From Paraburkholderia sp. BL25I1N1 (GTDB lineage Bacteria > Pseudomonadota > Gammaproteobacteria > Burkholderiales > Burkholderiaceae): DNA of 64,000 bases. Shown one piece after another: positions 19,301 to 28,477 of the stretch. The notes below the pieces were generated by a model, which was given only the letters and a program-made list of their open reading frames with translations, made no database searches and was not told the DNA's origin. Each line of letters starts with the position of its first letter. The first letter of the stretch is position 1. The stretch lies in contig NZ_PVZB01000017.1 in the NCBI RefSeq assembly GCF_003002025.1, forward strand, positions 1 through 64,000. Direction: 5' to 3'. The translations under genes and the position numbers were made by a program.

Positions 19301-19997
19301 CGAGGCGCCGGAAGGTGAGGGATGTGGGGTCGGCGGTGTCGGCCGTGTCGGCCATATGATCCGCGTTCGCCGCGTTGCCCACCTGACTCGGCTGACTGAA
19401 CAGATTCCGCGCGGCATTCACGTCCTCGTCGCCGCCAGCATCGCTGCGCGAATCAAATCGCGGCAACCCATGCTTCGAAAGCTCGTTCACCCACTCGCCA
19501 ACCGGATTCTGCCCGGCCGCCACAGCCGCACGCGCGCCTTCGGCGCAGCGCGCGATCATATCGTCGATCATGCCTTGCAGCCCGAGCCGCTGCCCATCCT
19601 GCGGCGAATAAATCTTCTCGACGCCGTAACGCTCGAGCTCCGCGATTTCCTCAGGGACGATCACCCCGCCGCCGCCGCCGAACACCTTGATGCGCTCGCC
19701 GCCGCGCGCTCGCAGCAGATCGACCAGATAGCGGAAGTATTCGTTGTGGCCACCCTGGTAGCTGGACACGGCAACGCCGTCGGCGTCCTCTTGCAACGCG
19801 GCAGCGGCGACTTCATCGACGGAGCGGTTGTGGCCGAGGTGAATCACCTCTATTCCGCTCGCCTGCAGAATGCGCCGCATGATGTTGATCGACGCATCGT
19901 GGCCATCGAACAAGGCAGCCGCCGTGACAAAGCGCAAGCGCCGGCCCGCGGGCAGCTTGTGGCTGCCGGCGCGCTGCGGCGTGGACAGATCGGTCAT
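16326..19997 (-). CDS. icmF: Fused isobutyryl-CoA mutase IcmF
   Basis: Adenosylcobalamin mutase of 1223 aa interconverting isobutyryl-CoA and n-butyryl-CoA. Domains in order: B12-binding (about 20-150, cobalamin motif with DGHDAS at 31-36), MeaI-type G-protein chaperone (P-loop [12 protein letters not shown] at 267-278, NKFD near 415) and the large mutase TIM barrel (about 640-1215). Phe728 in RMFAGEG and Gln872 in GQNTCIF replace the Tyr/Arg pair of methylmalonyl-CoA mutase. This Phe/Gln pair, 144 residues apart, indicates isobutyryl-CoA specificity. The protein is about 130 residues longer than the Cupriavidus enzyme because of a repetitive linker (residues 561-603). A LysR gene lies just upstream. 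Confidence 0.95.
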   Translation of the reverse strand: MTDLSTPQRAGSHKLPAGRRLRFVTAAALFDGHDASINIMRRILQASGIEVIHLGHNRSVDEVAAAALQEDADGVAVSSYQGGHNEYFRYLVDLLRARGGERIKVFGGGGGVIVPEEIAELERYGVEKIYSPQDGQRLGLQGMIDDMIARCAEGARAAVAAGQNPVGEWVNELSKHGLPRFDSRSDAGGDEDVNAARNLFSQPSQVGNAANADHMADTADTADPTSLTFRRLARIISEFEAGGVDAAAREKLSAQAKVKATVTPVLGITGTGGAGKSSLTDELIRRFRLDYGDALTIAVLAIDPSRRKSGGALLGDRIRMNAIGDWGGGARVYMRSMATREASSEVSDSLPDVLMICKAAGFDLIVVETSGIGQGNAAIVPFVDESLYVMTPEFGAASQLEKIDMLDFAGFVAINKFDRKGAPDALRDVAKQVQRNRGDFAKPPEAMPVFGTIASRFNDDGVTALYVHVAEALRKHGLRAGGGRLAAPEGLRFSSGRNAIVPPARVRYLADIAQTVHAYRERADAQARVARERWQLAEARRMLAEAVRAAGAVAQSRASVSANPNADPSADPSADPNADPNADPSANPSANPNGNPNANLGADSTEHSIASVADAGAPSPLQQLDALIAQRTASLGERERSLLDGWPQTVAAYSGAEHVVRIRDREIRTALTVTTLSGSEVRKVSLPKFVDHGEILRWLMLDNLPGYFPFTAGVFPFRRENEDPTRMFAGEGDPQRTNRRFKLLSQGMPAKRLSTAFDSVTLYGEEPDERPDIYGKVGNSGVSVATLDDMKTLYDGFDLCAPETSVSMTINGPAPTILAMFFNVAIDQQVARMTQQQGRALTDQELAATRRAALENVRGTVQADILKEDQGQNTCIFSTEFSLKVMGDIQAYFVEHGVRNFYSVSISGYHIAEAGANPISQLAYTLANGFTYVEAYLARGMSIDDFAPNLSFFFSNGMDPEYTVLGRVARRIWAVAMRERYGANERSQKLKYHVQTSGRSLHAQEIDFNDIRTTLQALIAIYDNCNSLHTNAFDEAITTPTEDSVRRAVAIQLIINREWGLAKNQNPNQGSFVIEELTDLVEEAVLAEFDRLTERGGVLGAMETGYQRGRIQDESMLYEHRKHDGSYPIVGVNTFLSAHPHEAPPPIALARSTDDEKQSQLRRLRAFQAQHRDAAPAALERLKRAVIDDENVFAVLMDVVRVCSLGQITHALFEVGGQYRRNM
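18189..18317 (-). repeat. Repetitive linker inside icmF
   Basis: Codons for residues 561-603 consist of six-base units coding for alternating Asn/Ser/Asp with Pro/Ala (units such as [12 protein letters not shown]). On the plus strand these read as repeated GTCGGCGTTCGG- and GTCCGCGCTCGG-like dodecamers. This tandem array joins the G domain to the mutase domain and is not part of either fold. Its repeat number is likely to vary between strains. Confidence 0.85.
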
Positions 19998-20079
19998 GTC
20001 TCCCCCAGATCGTTACGCGTATGGGTGCTGGCAACCAGTATAGCGAAACGGGTCACGCTGCCTCGGTGGCCAAAGCCGC

Positions 20080-21018
20080 CTAGCGCACCGCCAAAGCTTT
20101 GATCTGTTCGAGCGACGGCCACAACGATTCGTTCGCGAACCGTTCGGCGAGAAAGTCGACAAACGAGCGCACCTTGGCCGACAGATGCCGGCGGCTCGCG
20201 TAGACCACGTGAATCGGCAGCTCGCGCGGCGGCACGTCGTCCACCAGCAACGGGACGAGGCGCCCCGCGGCCAGATCGTCGCCGATCACTTCGGTGCCGA
20301 GCATCGCGATGCCCGCGCCTTGCAGCACGATCACGCGCTGCGCTTCCAGATGATTGACGATCAGATTGCCCGTCAGACGCACGCGCGGCGAGGCGTCGCC
20401 GGTGGCAGGCGCGATTTCGAGCGCCGAGACGCCCGCGTATTGCAGATAGTTGTGGCGCGCCAGATCGGCGACCGTCTTCGGCGTGCCGTGGCGCTTCAAA
20501 TACGCCGGCGACGCGCACAGCACGAGGTGCGCGGTCGCGATCTGCCGCGCGATCAATGAAGAAGACTTCAGCCCGCTCGGCGACGCGCGGATCGCGACAT
20601 CGAAACCCTCGTCGATCAATTCGACCACGCGGTCCGACAAGGTCATATCGACAGTGACCTGCGGATACTGCGCGGCGTAGTCGGCCACTGCGGCCATCAC
20701 GTGGCTCAAACCGAATGCCGACAGCGACGACACCCGCAAGCGCCCCTGCGGCACGACGCTCGCCGCGCCAACCACCTGCTCGGCCTCCTCGAGTTCGGTG
20801 AGCACCTGGCTCAGCCGCTCGTAGTACTCGCGGCCCGCCTCGGTCGGCGCGACCCGCCGCGTAGTGCGGTTGAGCAGCCGCGCGCCGAGTTGCTGTTCGA
20901 GGTGCATCACATGCTTGCTCGCCATGGCCGCCGACATCTCCATGCGTTCAGCCGCGCCCACAAAACTGCCGACTTCGACCACCTGGCGGAACACTTTCAT
21001 GCTGACGAGGGTATCCAT
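20080..21018 (-). CDS. LysR-family transcriptional regulator
   Basis: Regulator of 312 aa. The N-terminal winged helix-turn-helix is visible in VGSFVGAAERMEMSAAMASKH and the following LNRTTRRVAPTEAG, typical of the CrgA/DsdC-like LysR group. The C-terminal substrate-binding domain (about 90-295) contains VDMTLSDRVVELIDEGFDVAIR. The ATG at 21018 is preferred to a GTG three codons earlier. It lies upstream of icmF in the same direction with 82 bases between, so it may be co-transcribed with icmF or regulate it. Confidence 0.9.
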   Translation of the reverse strand: MDTLVSMKVFRQVVEVGSFVGAAERMEMSAAMASKHVMHLEQQLGARLLNRTTRRVAPTEAGREYYERLSQVLTELEEAEQVVGAASVVPQGRLRVSSLSAFGLSHVMAAVADYAAQYPQVTVDMTLSDRVVELIDEGFDVAIRASPSGLKSSSLIARQIATAHLVLCASPAYLKRHGTPKTVADLARHNYLQYAGVSALEIAPATGDASPRVRLTGNLIVNHLEAQRVIVLQGAGIAMLGTEVIGDDLAAGRLVPLLVDDVPPRELPIHVVYASRRHLSAKVRSFVDFLAERFANESLWPSLEQIKALAVR

Positions 21019-21123
21019 CTCAATCACTCGCTTTGGGAATCAATCGGCATCATTTTGCCGGGTTTATCAAAGACTGGTCGGCAAAACCGTTTCCCGAGCG
21101 AAAGAACAGCGGCGCGTAGACAC

Positions 21124-21155
21124 AAAAAAACCCGCCTTCCGAAGGAGACGGGTTT
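21124..21155 (-). terminator. Terminator after the porin gene
   Basis: On the minus strand AACCCG pairs with CGGGTT around an inner CCTT/AAGG stem and TCGG loop, followed by a run of T. It lies 69 bases beyond the porin stop. Confidence 0.85.
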
Positions 21156-21223
21156 GGAGATCAAACTGATGCGTCCGTCGCGCGAAGCCCGCAAGCAGAC
21201 GTCGCGCAGTGCCGCCGGGACGC

Positions 21224-22309
21224 TTAGAACTTCGCGCGCAGGCCGACGCCGTAGGTGTTGCCGCTCGACACGCTGGAAATGTGGTCGTACATGTAGGCGG
21301 CGTAGACGTCCGTACGCTTGGACAGCGGATAGTCGTAGCCGAGCGCTGCCGTCTGACGGGTCTGATCGAAGCCGCCGCCGTCGCGCGAGTAGGCGTACGA
21401 CGCCATTACCGACCCCGGCCCGAACGGCACCGTCGCGCCGCCTTGCGCCGTGTTCACGTGCCAGCTCGTGACCTGCTGGTCGTTGTACGTGTACATGTAC
21501 TGGCCGAAGAACTTCACGAACTTCAGGTCATACGACAGGCCGACTTGCGCAACGCTCTGGCTTTTCAGGCCGGGCACGCCCGAGGTGCCGAAGCTGCCGA
21601 GGTCGCTCGGCACGTTGTTGAAGTTCACGTACTGGTACACCGCCGTGGCCGCGAACGGGCCGTGGAAGTACAGAACCTGCCCGCTCCATTTCTTCGCGCC
21701 GTTCTCGGTCGTGTTGCCGAGCGCGTACATGGCCGTCGCGCTCAAACCGCTGAAGTTCGGCGACGAGTACGACACCGCGTTGCTCCAGCCCGAGTCGCCG
21801 GTCACGCCCTGATCCGTCGAGTAGGTCGGGAACGTGCCGAGGCCCAGGTACGTGTGCCAGACCATCGGCGAGAACTGGTACGAATCCACGAACGGGTTGA
21901 ACAGAATCGTCGACACGAACAACGGCGTCGTCAGACGGCCGGCCGTGACCGTACCGTAGGGCGACTCGATGCCGACGTACGCGTTACGCGAGAACATCGT
22001 ATCGCCGGTGAAGCGGCCGTACTGGCCGTTTTGCGCCAGGAAGAAACCTTCCAACGCGAAGATCGCCTTGTAGCCGTTGCCCAGATCCTCCGCCCCCTTC
22101 AAGCCCCAATACGAAGTCGACATGCCGCCGCCCGCGACCTGCACCGCGGTCTTGCCGCCCGGGAATTTCTGCGCGCCGACCCATTCGTCGACCTGACCGT
22201 AAAGCTGCACGCTCGATTGCGCAAAAGCAGACGATGCACTGGCCAGCAGAGCGGCACACGCGGTTGCCTTGAGGGTGGTCTTCAGCGCACTGCTGATGCT
22301 TGTTTTCAT
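21224..22309 (-). CDS. Outer-membrane porin (gram-negative Porin_4 type)
   Basis: Trimeric general-diffusion porin of 361 aa. The signal peptide (MKTSISSALKTTLKATACAA onwards) ends at SSAFA, and the mature protein begins QSSVQLYGQVDEWVG, the standard first strand of Burkholderia porins. YWGLKGAEDLGNGYKAIFALE is the usual second block. It ends in GVGLRAKF with the terminal Phe needed for BAM-assisted insertion. The ATG at 22309 has AGGAGA 5 bases upstream; the frame continues upstream but without signal-peptide logic. A terminator follows. Confidence 0.93.
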   Translation of the reverse strand: MKTSISSALKTTLKATACAALLASASSAFAQSSVQLYGQVDEWVGAQKFPGGKTAVQVAGGGMSTSYWGLKGAEDLGNGYKAIFALEGFFLAQNGQYGRFTGDTMFSRNAYVGIESPYGTVTAGRLTTPLFVSTILFNPFVDSYQFSPMVWHTYLGLGTFPTYSTDQGVTGDSGWSNAVSYSSPNFSGLSATAMYALGNTTENGAKKWSGQVLYFHGPFAATAVYQYVNFNNVPSDLGSFGTSGVPGLKSQSVAQVGLSYDLKFVKFFGQYMYTYNDQQVTSWHVNTAQGGATVPFGPGSVMASYAYSRDGGGFDQTRQTAALGYDYPLSKRTDVYAAYMYDHISSVSSGNTYGVGLRAKF

Positions 22310-23011
22310 GGGTTCTCCTGTCTTTGTCAAAAAGGGTGTGGCTGTGCGAAAGGGGGAGCTCGCGCGAATCATTGTTGTTGTCCGTTCGATCATCGAGCCA
22401 ATCTGGGCGGGACCATCTTTGCGGACCATTTTTATGAACAAAAATATCGTTGGTTATTGCCGGTATATCGGTCTGATTAGTTTTGTCGCTTATCGGCCTG
22501 ATAAAGCCCTGGCCGATAGCGCGCCCGGGGTGCCGCCCCAAGTTTTGGCGCACCGCGCAAACCGTTGCTCACCTTGCAGCGAACGGATTGATAACGCCTC
22601 AGATGACATGCGGATGACGCACCGCCGCAGAAACGACCAAATTTGACGATGGGAGAGGGTGTGCTGCCGAGTATTTTCAAAAAAGTGTGGCGTCGAAACG
22701 TCACATCGACGGCGCGCGTCAGGAGTGAAGGCAATGCGGAAGGCTGCTAACAACCAGATTGACAGGCAGGCGAAGCGGTGCGGTGCGACGAAGTGATATG
22801 AATTTGGGAGGACGAAATGGGCAGAGACGCCTCGTTCGCGGTTCGCAATGAGGCATAAGTGGGGCGTGCGGAATCAGCTACCCGACGGGAGCATTCGGAC
22901 AATATTCAAGCGGCAGGAAGATAGAAAGAGATGTGTGCGCGCGCAGCCGGAACGGCAAACACTGGTTGCTCACGCAACAAACCCGATGCACAGCGCACGC
23001 AGCGCGTACGC
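22310..23011. other. 702-base intergenic region upstream of the porin gene
   Basis: No gene seen. The GC content drops at 22420-22500 (TATCG and TTATC motifs), fitting the porin promoter. Small open frames here lack ribosome sites and familiar sequence. Confidence 0.5.
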
Positions 23012-23599
23012 CTAGTTCCGGTAAGGCGAGCCTTCCGATTGGCGCGGGTCGTCGGACTGGCGCTGCATAGCGCGCTGCGAACCGCGTTCTTCGTTGTAGC
23101 GGGCGATGTCGGCGCGAATCGAACCGGAGCGAACCGGCGCATTGGCCGGCGGCCGCGGCACCGCGCGCGACTCGGCACTGACTGGCGTGATGGCGCCGGC
23201 GTACTGCATGCTGCCGCGGCTGTCGCCGGCATATCCGGCCGGGCCGGCGACCCGGTGCACGCCAGGCTTGTAGACGTCGAAGCCGTCGGCGTAAGTTCCG
23301 CCCGCGAAGTTCGCTCCGCCACGCGGCAGACGCGCGTTGCGGTCGGCGTCCCTAGTGCGCGCCGGTGCTGCGGTGGCAGCGCCGTAGTAGCGGCCCCCGT
23401 TGCGCATCTCGCCACCCACGGCGCGATTCGCTTCGGCATGCGAATGGCCGCCGCCACCGCCGCCGTGCGGCACGCCCGACGCTTTCGCATAGGCGAACGA
23501 GCACAGCGCGGTGATAACCGCGCCCAACACCCAGTGCCTCGTTCTCGACAACCCGTCCACCCAGTGACTCTCATGCCCGAAGACTTGCCTGAAACCCAT
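23012..23599 (-). CDS. Secreted Gly-rich hypothetical protein
   Basis: Predicted protein of 195 aa that I do not recognise. An uncleaved-looking basic N-terminus leads into a hydrophobic stretch WVLGAVITALCSFAYA with possible cleavage after AYA, then GVPHGGGGGGHSH. The remainder is rich in Gly, Ala, Arg and Tyr and has no clear fold. The C-terminus (SIRADIARYNEERGSQRAM onwards) is polar and charged. The ATG at 23599 is used; an upstream in-frame TTG at 23650 is possible. It is probably periplasmic or surface associated. Support comes from codon bias and the signal sequence only. Confidence 0.6.
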   Translation of the reverse strand: MGFRQVFGHESHWVDGLSRTRHWVLGAVITALCSFAYAKASGVPHGGGGGGHSHAEANRAVGGEMRNGGRYYGAATAAPARTRDADRNARLPRGGANFAGGTYADGFDVYKPGVHRVAGPAGYAGDSRGSMQYAGAITPVSAESRAVPRPPANAPVRSGSIRADIARYNEERGSQRAMQRQSDDPRQSEGSPYRN

Positions 23600-24126
23600 C
23601 GTTCGAGCTGCGATGGACTTGTTTTGGGATTGGCACGGGCGCTGCGACAAGTTCGCGGCGCGGGTACAGCCCGACGGCCTTTGAACCGTAATTTATGGGC
23701 ACCGGCAAAGGGTGTCGAGCCAAAAAGTGTTAGGCCTCGGACGCGGATGTAACACCTTGTTACTGCGACCTTTTTCCGCCACGGAGGCCCCGCGTGAAAA
23801 CCGTCAAACCGCTTGAGTCCAATGACTTGACGCGGCCCGCTCACGCGCTTTTGCGTATGACGAATCGTGTGGGATTTTCACCTCGATTGCCAAAAGCGCA
23901 TAGACCAAACAGATCATGTCGCCAATACTGAAAACGTGAATCAAGGCGCTGTCCGACATTTTCCGGAACGCGCCTTTTGATGCGCAACCCTCATTAATCA
24001 ATTCGGCAAATGAATTTGCATATTTAATCGAAAATCAACAACAATAGCGGTTTCCCATAGGCTGGGGCGGCGGCGTCACGCGCTTGCCCGGCGCGCTATT
24101 CCGCGTCACCGAATCGAGATTCCGAC
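23600..24126. other. AT-richer intergenic DNA, no gene seen
   Basis: 527 bases between divergent genes. AT content rises sharply at 23990-24050, as expected for promoters. A 65-codon open frame on the minus strand (23804-24001) has no ribosome site or family signal. Confidence 0.5.
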
Positions 24127-25155
24127 ATGGCTCGCCCGAAACTGCTTCCCGACAACTTCACCCTGTGCCTCGTCGGCACCGTGATCCTTGCCAGCTTGCT
24201 GCCGGTTCACGGGCAGGCCGCCGTCGGGTTCAACTGGGTGACCAACGTGGCAGTCGGCCTGCTGTTTTTCCTGCACGGCGCCAAGCTCTCACGCGAAGCG
24301 ATCATTGCGGGCGCGACGCATTGGCGCCTGCATCTTGTAGTGCTGCTCAGTACGTTCGCGCTCTTTCCGCTGCTCGGCCTCGCGCTTAAACCGCTCCTTT
24401 CGCCACTTGTCACGCCGGCGCTCTATGCGGGGGTCCTCTTCCTCTGCACGCTGCCGTCTACGGTTCAGTCGTCGATCGCGTTCACGTCCATTGCCAAAGG
24501 CAACGTGCCGGCTGCCGTATGCAGCGCGTCGGCCTCGAGCCTGCTCGGCATTTTCATCACACCCGCGCTCGTCAGCCTCGTCGTCACCAATCAGGCGGCC
24601 GGCGGCGGCGCTTCGCCGTGGCATACGGTAGGCAACATCGTGCTGCAACTGTTGGTGCCGTTTGTGGCCGGGCAGCTGCTGCGCCCGCTGATCGGCAAAT
24701 GGATCGAGCGCAATCGCGGCGTGCTCAAGTTTGTCGACCAGGGGTCGATCCTGCTGGTGGTGTACGGCGCGTTCAGCGAGGCCGTCAACGAAGGCCTGTG
24801 GCATCAGATTCCGCTCTCGGCCCTCGGCGGCCTGCTGCTGCTGTGCGTCGTGCTGCTCGCACTGGCTCTCGCCGTGACGATATTCGTCAGCAAGCGGCTC
24901 GGCTTTAGCCGTGCGGACCAGATCACCATTATCTTCTGCGGGTCGAAGAAGAGTCTCGCCGCCGGCGTGCCGATGGCCAAGGTGATCTTCGCCTCGCATG
25001 CGGTGGGCGCCGTCGTTTTGCCGCTGATGCTGTTCCACCAGATCCAGTTGATGGTGTGCGCCGCGCTCGCGCAGCGCTGGGGCGCCCGCGACATGAGCGG
25101 CGAGACCCACGCCGCTTCGCGCGAGCGGACCGCCGCCGCCGTCGCCCGCCGGTGA
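24127..25155 (+). CDS. Bile acid:sodium symporter-like (SBF_like/YfeH) transporter
   Basis: Inner-membrane protein of 342 aa with about nine hydrophobic segments. The sequence VGLLFFLHGAKLSREAI, the crossover-helix motif LPSTVQSSIAFTSIAKGN and FCGSKKSLAAGVPMAK are diagnostic for the SBF_like/YfeH branch (PF13593) of the bile-acid symporter superfamily. It probably carries an organic anion with sodium; the physiological substrate is unknown. It is followed 60 bases later by a terminator, so it is a single-gene unit. Confidence 0.88.
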   Translation: MARPKLLPDNFTLCLVGTVILASLLPVHGQAAVGFNWVTNVAVGLLFFLHGAKLSREAIIAGATHWRLHLVVLLSTFALFPLLGLALKPLLSPLVTPALYAGVLFLCTLPSTVQSSIAFTSIAKGNVPAAVCSASASSLLGIFITPALVSLVVTNQAAGGGASPWHTVGNIVLQLLVPFVAGQLLRPLIGKWIERNRGVLKFVDQGSILLVVYGAFSEAVNEGLWHQIPLSALGGLLLLCVVLLALALAVTIFVSKRLGFSRADQITIIFCGSKKSLAAGVPMAKVIFASHAVGAVVLPLMLFHQIQLMVCAALAQRWGARDMSGETHAASRERTAAAVARR

Positions 25156-25213
25156 ATACGCGCGCAATGCAAACAGGACATTCATAAGCGCCCTCCCTGA
25201 GCGTCATTTGAAG

Positions 25214-25237
25214 AAAGCCGCCTCGCGCGGCTTTTTT
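25214..25237 (+). terminator. Terminator after the SBF-like transporter gene
   Basis: The stem AAAGCCGC pairs with GCGGCTTT around a 5-base loop, followed by TTT. It is close to the preceding stop (about 60 bases). Confidence 0.88.
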
Positions 25238-25445
25238 GTTATTTCACGCGCAAACGGCGCCGCTGTCGCCTCGGCCGGATGGCATAGGCCGATTCCTGGC
25301 AATGCGAAGCCGGACGGGAGCGTCCTTCAGAATGGCTCGACCGAATGCAGCCGCACCAACCCGGTGCAACAGTTCATTAAAACTTCACTTAACTCCAGGC
25401 AAGTCCGGCCGATAAGCCGAAGGTCGAACGCTACGCCTACCCGCC

Positions 25446-27296
25446 ATGCAACCTCGCTCGCCCTCCCGACCCGCCGCGCCGCGCGTCGAGGACTTGATCG
25501 CCCGGCGTGAGCTGTCCGCCGTGTTCCAGCCGATCATCGATTTCGAAGACGGCGCGATCCTCGGCTATGAAGGTCTGATCCGCGGCCCGGCCGGCACGCC
25601 GCTCGAAGCGCCGTTCGCGCTGTTTGCGCAAGCGCTCGCCGAGGGCTGCACGATCGAGCTCGAACGCGCCGCCGCGCGCACCTGCATCGAAGCGTTCGCG
25701 CAGCTCGACTTCGACGGAAAGCTGTTTCTGAATTTCAGCGCGGGCGCGATGCGTCAGCTGGCCGAGGCGCGCGACGATACGCTCGCGCTGCTGCGTCATC
25801 GCGGCGTCGATCCGCAGCGGATCGTGGTCGAACTGACCGAGCAAAGCACGATTCTGGATGTGGGCAGTTTCCTGCCGGTGATCACGACACTGCGCACAAC
25901 CGGCGCGCAGTTCGCGCTCGACGACTACGGCACAGCGAACGCCAGCATGAATTTATGGGTGCGGCTGCAACCGGACGTCGTGAAGATCGACCGCTTCTTC
26001 ATTCACGACATATCCTGCGACCCGCTCAAGTTCGAAGCCGTGCGCGCGATGCAGCACTTCGCCAGCGCGAGCGGTGCGCGGCTCGTCGCGGAGGGCATTG
26101 AAAACGAAGCGGATCTGATCGTGGTGCGCGACATGGGAATCGGCTGCGGGCAGGGCTTTTTCTTCGGCCGTCCGCGCGCGCAGCCGGCCCGCCACGTGAC
26201 CGACGACGCCCGCGATGCACTGCGCGCGGGTCACATCGCTGTGTTCCCCGAGACCACGCGCACGGTGAGCAGCGCCTCACCTTCGGGCGGCATGGCGTCG
26301 GAAAAAATGCTGGTGCACGCGCCGGCATTGCCGCGCCACGCGACCAACAACGACGTGCTCGAACTGTTCAACCGCATGCCCGACCTGCACGCGGTTGCGG
26401 TGGTCGAACACGACGAGCCGGTCGCGCTGATCAACCGCCGCAGCTTCATGGACCGCTACGCGCTGCCGTATCACCGCGAGCTGTTCGGCAAGCGGCCTTG
26501 CCTGCTGTTCGCCAATGCGTCGCCGATGATTATCGAGAAATCGATGACCGTCGAGCAGATGGCCAAGCTCCTCGCCAGCGACGATCAACGCTATCTCGCC
26601 GATGGCTTCGTCATCACCGACAATGGCAAATACGTCGGCCTCGGCACCGGCGAGAAGCTCGTGCGCGCGGTCACGGAGGTCCGGATTGAAGCCGCGCGCT
26701 ACGCGAACCCGCTGACCTTCCTGCCCGGCAACATCCCGATCAGTTCGCACATTGCCCGCCTGCTCGACAACCACGCCGGCTTCTACGCGTGCTACGTCGA
26801 CCTGAACCACTTCAAGCCGTTCAACGATCAGTACGGCTACTGGCAAGGTGACGAAGTCCTGAAATTCGCCGCCGTCGTACTCGCCGATGCGTGCGATCCC
26901 ACCCGCGACTTTCTCGGCCACGTGGGCGGCGACGACTTTCTGATCCTGTTCCAGAGCGACGACTGGCGTGAGCGCGTGCTGCGCGCGATTCATGTGTTCA
27001 ACGAGGGCGCGCAGCGCTTCTACGCACCGGCCGATCGCCTCGCCGGTGGCATTCACGGTGAAGACCGACGCGGCAACCCGACCTTCTTCGGTTTCGTGAC
27101 GATGGCGATCGGCTGTGTGCGCGTCGAACCCGCCGACGGCCCGTCGCTTTACAGCAGCGAGGAAATCGCATCCGTAGCGGCGCTGGCCAAGCGGCGCGCG
27201 AAACACGAGACGAGCGGCTTCGTGCTGATCGATGCCGACGAAAGCGTGGCCTTGTTGCGCGGACAGGCCGAAGCCGCGCATGTTTCGCTCGGGTGA
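25446..27296 (+). CDS. EAL-CBS-GGDEF protein (c-di-GMP turnover)
   Basis: Cytosolic protein of 616 aa with no membrane segment. The N-terminal EAL domain (about 20-255) has YEGLIRG (Glu42), ELTEQ, the DD pair in ALDDYG and EGIENEAD, so phosphodiesterase residues look mostly intact. A CBS pair follows (about 305-425). The C-terminal GGDEF domain (about 435-600) reads GGDDF at 494-498, with Asp for the usual Glu and no RxxD inhibitory site. The cyclase is therefore probably weak or only a GTP sensor (inference). The order EAL-CBS-GGDEF is less common than GGDEF-EAL. The start has a weak ribosome site. Confidence 0.9.
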   Translation: MQPRSPSRPAAPRVEDLIARRELSAVFQPIIDFEDGAILGYEGLIRGPAGTPLEAPFALFAQALAEGCTIELERAAARTCIEAFAQLDFDGKLFLNFSAGAMRQLAEARDDTLALLRHRGVDPQRIVVELTEQSTILDVGSFLPVITTLRTTGAQFALDDYGTANASMNLWVRLQPDVVKIDRFFIHDISCDPLKFEAVRAMQHFASASGARLVAEGIENEADLIVVRDMGIGCGQGFFFGRPRAQPARHVTDDARDALRAGHIAVFPETTRTVSSASPSGGMASEKMLVHAPALPRHATNNDVLELFNRMPDLHAVAVVEHDEPVALINRRSFMDRYALPYHRELFGKRPCLLFANASPMIIEKSMTVEQMAKLLASDDQRYLADGFVITDNGKYVGLGTGEKLVRAVTEVRIEAARYANPLTFLPGNIPISSHIARLLDNHAGFYACYVDLNHFKPFNDQYGYWQGDEVLKFAAVVLADACDPTRDFLGHVGGDDFLILFQSDDWRERVLRAIHVFNEGAQRFYAPADRLAGGIHGEDRRGNPTFFGFVTMAIGCVRVEPADGPSLYSSEEIASVAALAKRRAKHETSGFVLIDADESVALLRGQAEAAHVSLG

Positions 27297-27326
27297 ACGA
27301 GCGGCGTTGAGACCGCATCGGGCTTT

Positions 27327-27347
27327 GTTTAGCTAATTTTACTAAAC
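27327..27347. promoter_or_regulatory. Possible operator upstream of the LacI-type regulator
   Basis: An inverted repeat GTTTAG-N9-CTAAAC lies about 144 bases before the regulator start. A related TTTTACTATAC run is at 27428-27438. The position suggests autoregulation by the LacI protein; no footprint evidence is available. Confidence 0.35.
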
Positions 27348-27490
27348 GGCATATTCCGGGCCAACTCCATTGCCTACGGGTATTTCCCGGTGTCGAGCGG
27401 GTGTTTTTCGGGCGGTTCCAGAGCGGTTTTACTATACAATCGCCCGAACCCAAACACCGTGCGGCCGCCCTTGCGCGTCCGCCTGATTCG

Positions 27491-28477
27491 ATGGCCACAA
27501 CCATCCGCGACGTCGCCCGCGCGGCCAGCGTGTCGATCGGCACCGTCTCACGCGCATTGAAGAACCAGCCGGGCCTTTCCGAGGCCACCCGCGAGCGCGT
27601 CGTCGAAGCGGCGCGCAAGCTCGGCTATGACGCTGCCCAGTTGCGCCCGCGCATCCGCCGTCTCACCTTTTTGCTGCACCGTCAGCACAATAATTTCGCC
27701 GTCAGCCCGTTCTTCTCGCACGTGCTGCACGGCGTGGAAGACGCCTGCCGCGAGCGCGGTATCGTGCCGTCCGTGCTGACCGCAGGCCCCACCGAAGACG
27801 TGATCCAGCAGATGCGCCTGCACGCGCCGGACGCGGTGGCGATCGCCGGTTTCGTCGAGCCCGAAACGCTGACCACGCTGGTGGCCATGCAGCGCCCGCT
27901 CGTGCTGATCGACCTGTGGGCGCCCGGCATGCGCTCGGTGAATCTCGACAACGCCGCGGGCGCCATGCTCGCCATGCGGCATCTGTTCGAGCAGCGGCGC
28001 AAGCGTGTTGCATTCATCGGCGGCTCGCTCGCGCACTTCAGCATCGCGCAGCGCGCGCTCGGTTACCGGCGCGCGTTCTTCGAAGCGGGTTTGCTGTTCG
28101 ACCCGTCACTGGAAGTAACAATCGACGCCGGCCTCGACCCCGACAGCGGCGCCGCGCGCGCCATGCATCAACTGCTCGACGCGCCGGGCCCGCGCCCCGA
28201 CGCCGTGTTTGCCTACAACGACGCCGCCGCGCTCGCCGCGCTGCGCGCGTGCCTCGCGCGCGGACTGCGCGTGCCCGAGGACATTGCCATCATCGGTTTC
28301 GACGACATTCCCGCCGCCGCCCATGCCACGCCGCCGCTGTCGACCCTCTCGGTCGACAAGGAAGCGCTCGGCCGGCGCGGCGTCGAGCTGCTGCTCGAAG
28401 ACGCACCCGCCGAACTGGAAGTCCGTTTGCCCGTCCATCTCATTGCCCGTGCCAGTACTTTGGTGAAAATGCCATGA
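27491..28477 (+). CDS. LacI-family transcriptional regulator
   Basis: Repressor of 328 aa. The HTH and hinge are clear: TTIRDVARAASVSIGTVSRAL, then LGYDAAQLRPRIRR. The periplasmic-binding-protein-like effector domain (about 60-325) contains AIAGFVEPETL, VAFIGGS and AIIGFDDIPAAAHATPPLST, typical of sugar-responsive LacI proteins. The ATG at 27491 is set by the HTH start. Its TGA overlaps the ATG of the isomerase gene, so regulator, isomerase and kinase form one unit. The effector is probably a hexose (inference). Confidence 0.93.
   Translation: MATTIRDVARAASVSIGTVSRALKNQPGLSEATRERVVEAARKLGYDAAQLRPRIRRLTFLLHRQHNNFAVSPFFSHVLHGVEDACRERGIVPSVLTAGPTEDVIQQMRLHAPDAVAIAGFVEPETLTTLVAMQRPLVLIDLWAPGMRSVNLDNAAGAMLAMRHLFEQRRKRVAFIGGSLAHFSIAQRALGYRRAFFEAGLLFDPSLEVTIDAGLDPDSGAARAMHQLLDAPGPRPDAVFAYNDAAALAALRACLARGLRVPEDIAIIGFDDIPAAAHATPPLSTLSVDKEALGRRGVELLLEDAPAELEVRLPVHLIARASTLVKMP

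Noticed and set aside
19998-20079. Search for a cobalamin riboswitch upstream of icmF
   Set aside because: Only 82 bases separate icmF from the LysR stop, far too short for a cobalamin riboswitch, and no B12-box is visible.
18393-20102. A 569-codon open frame on the plus strand opposite icmF
   Set aside because: Antisense of a well-recognised coding region with a nonsensical Arg/His-rich product.
23804-24001. Short minus-strand frame of 65 codons
   Set aside because: No ribosome site, no family match and no clear codon bias; it lies in a promoter-like AT-rich region.
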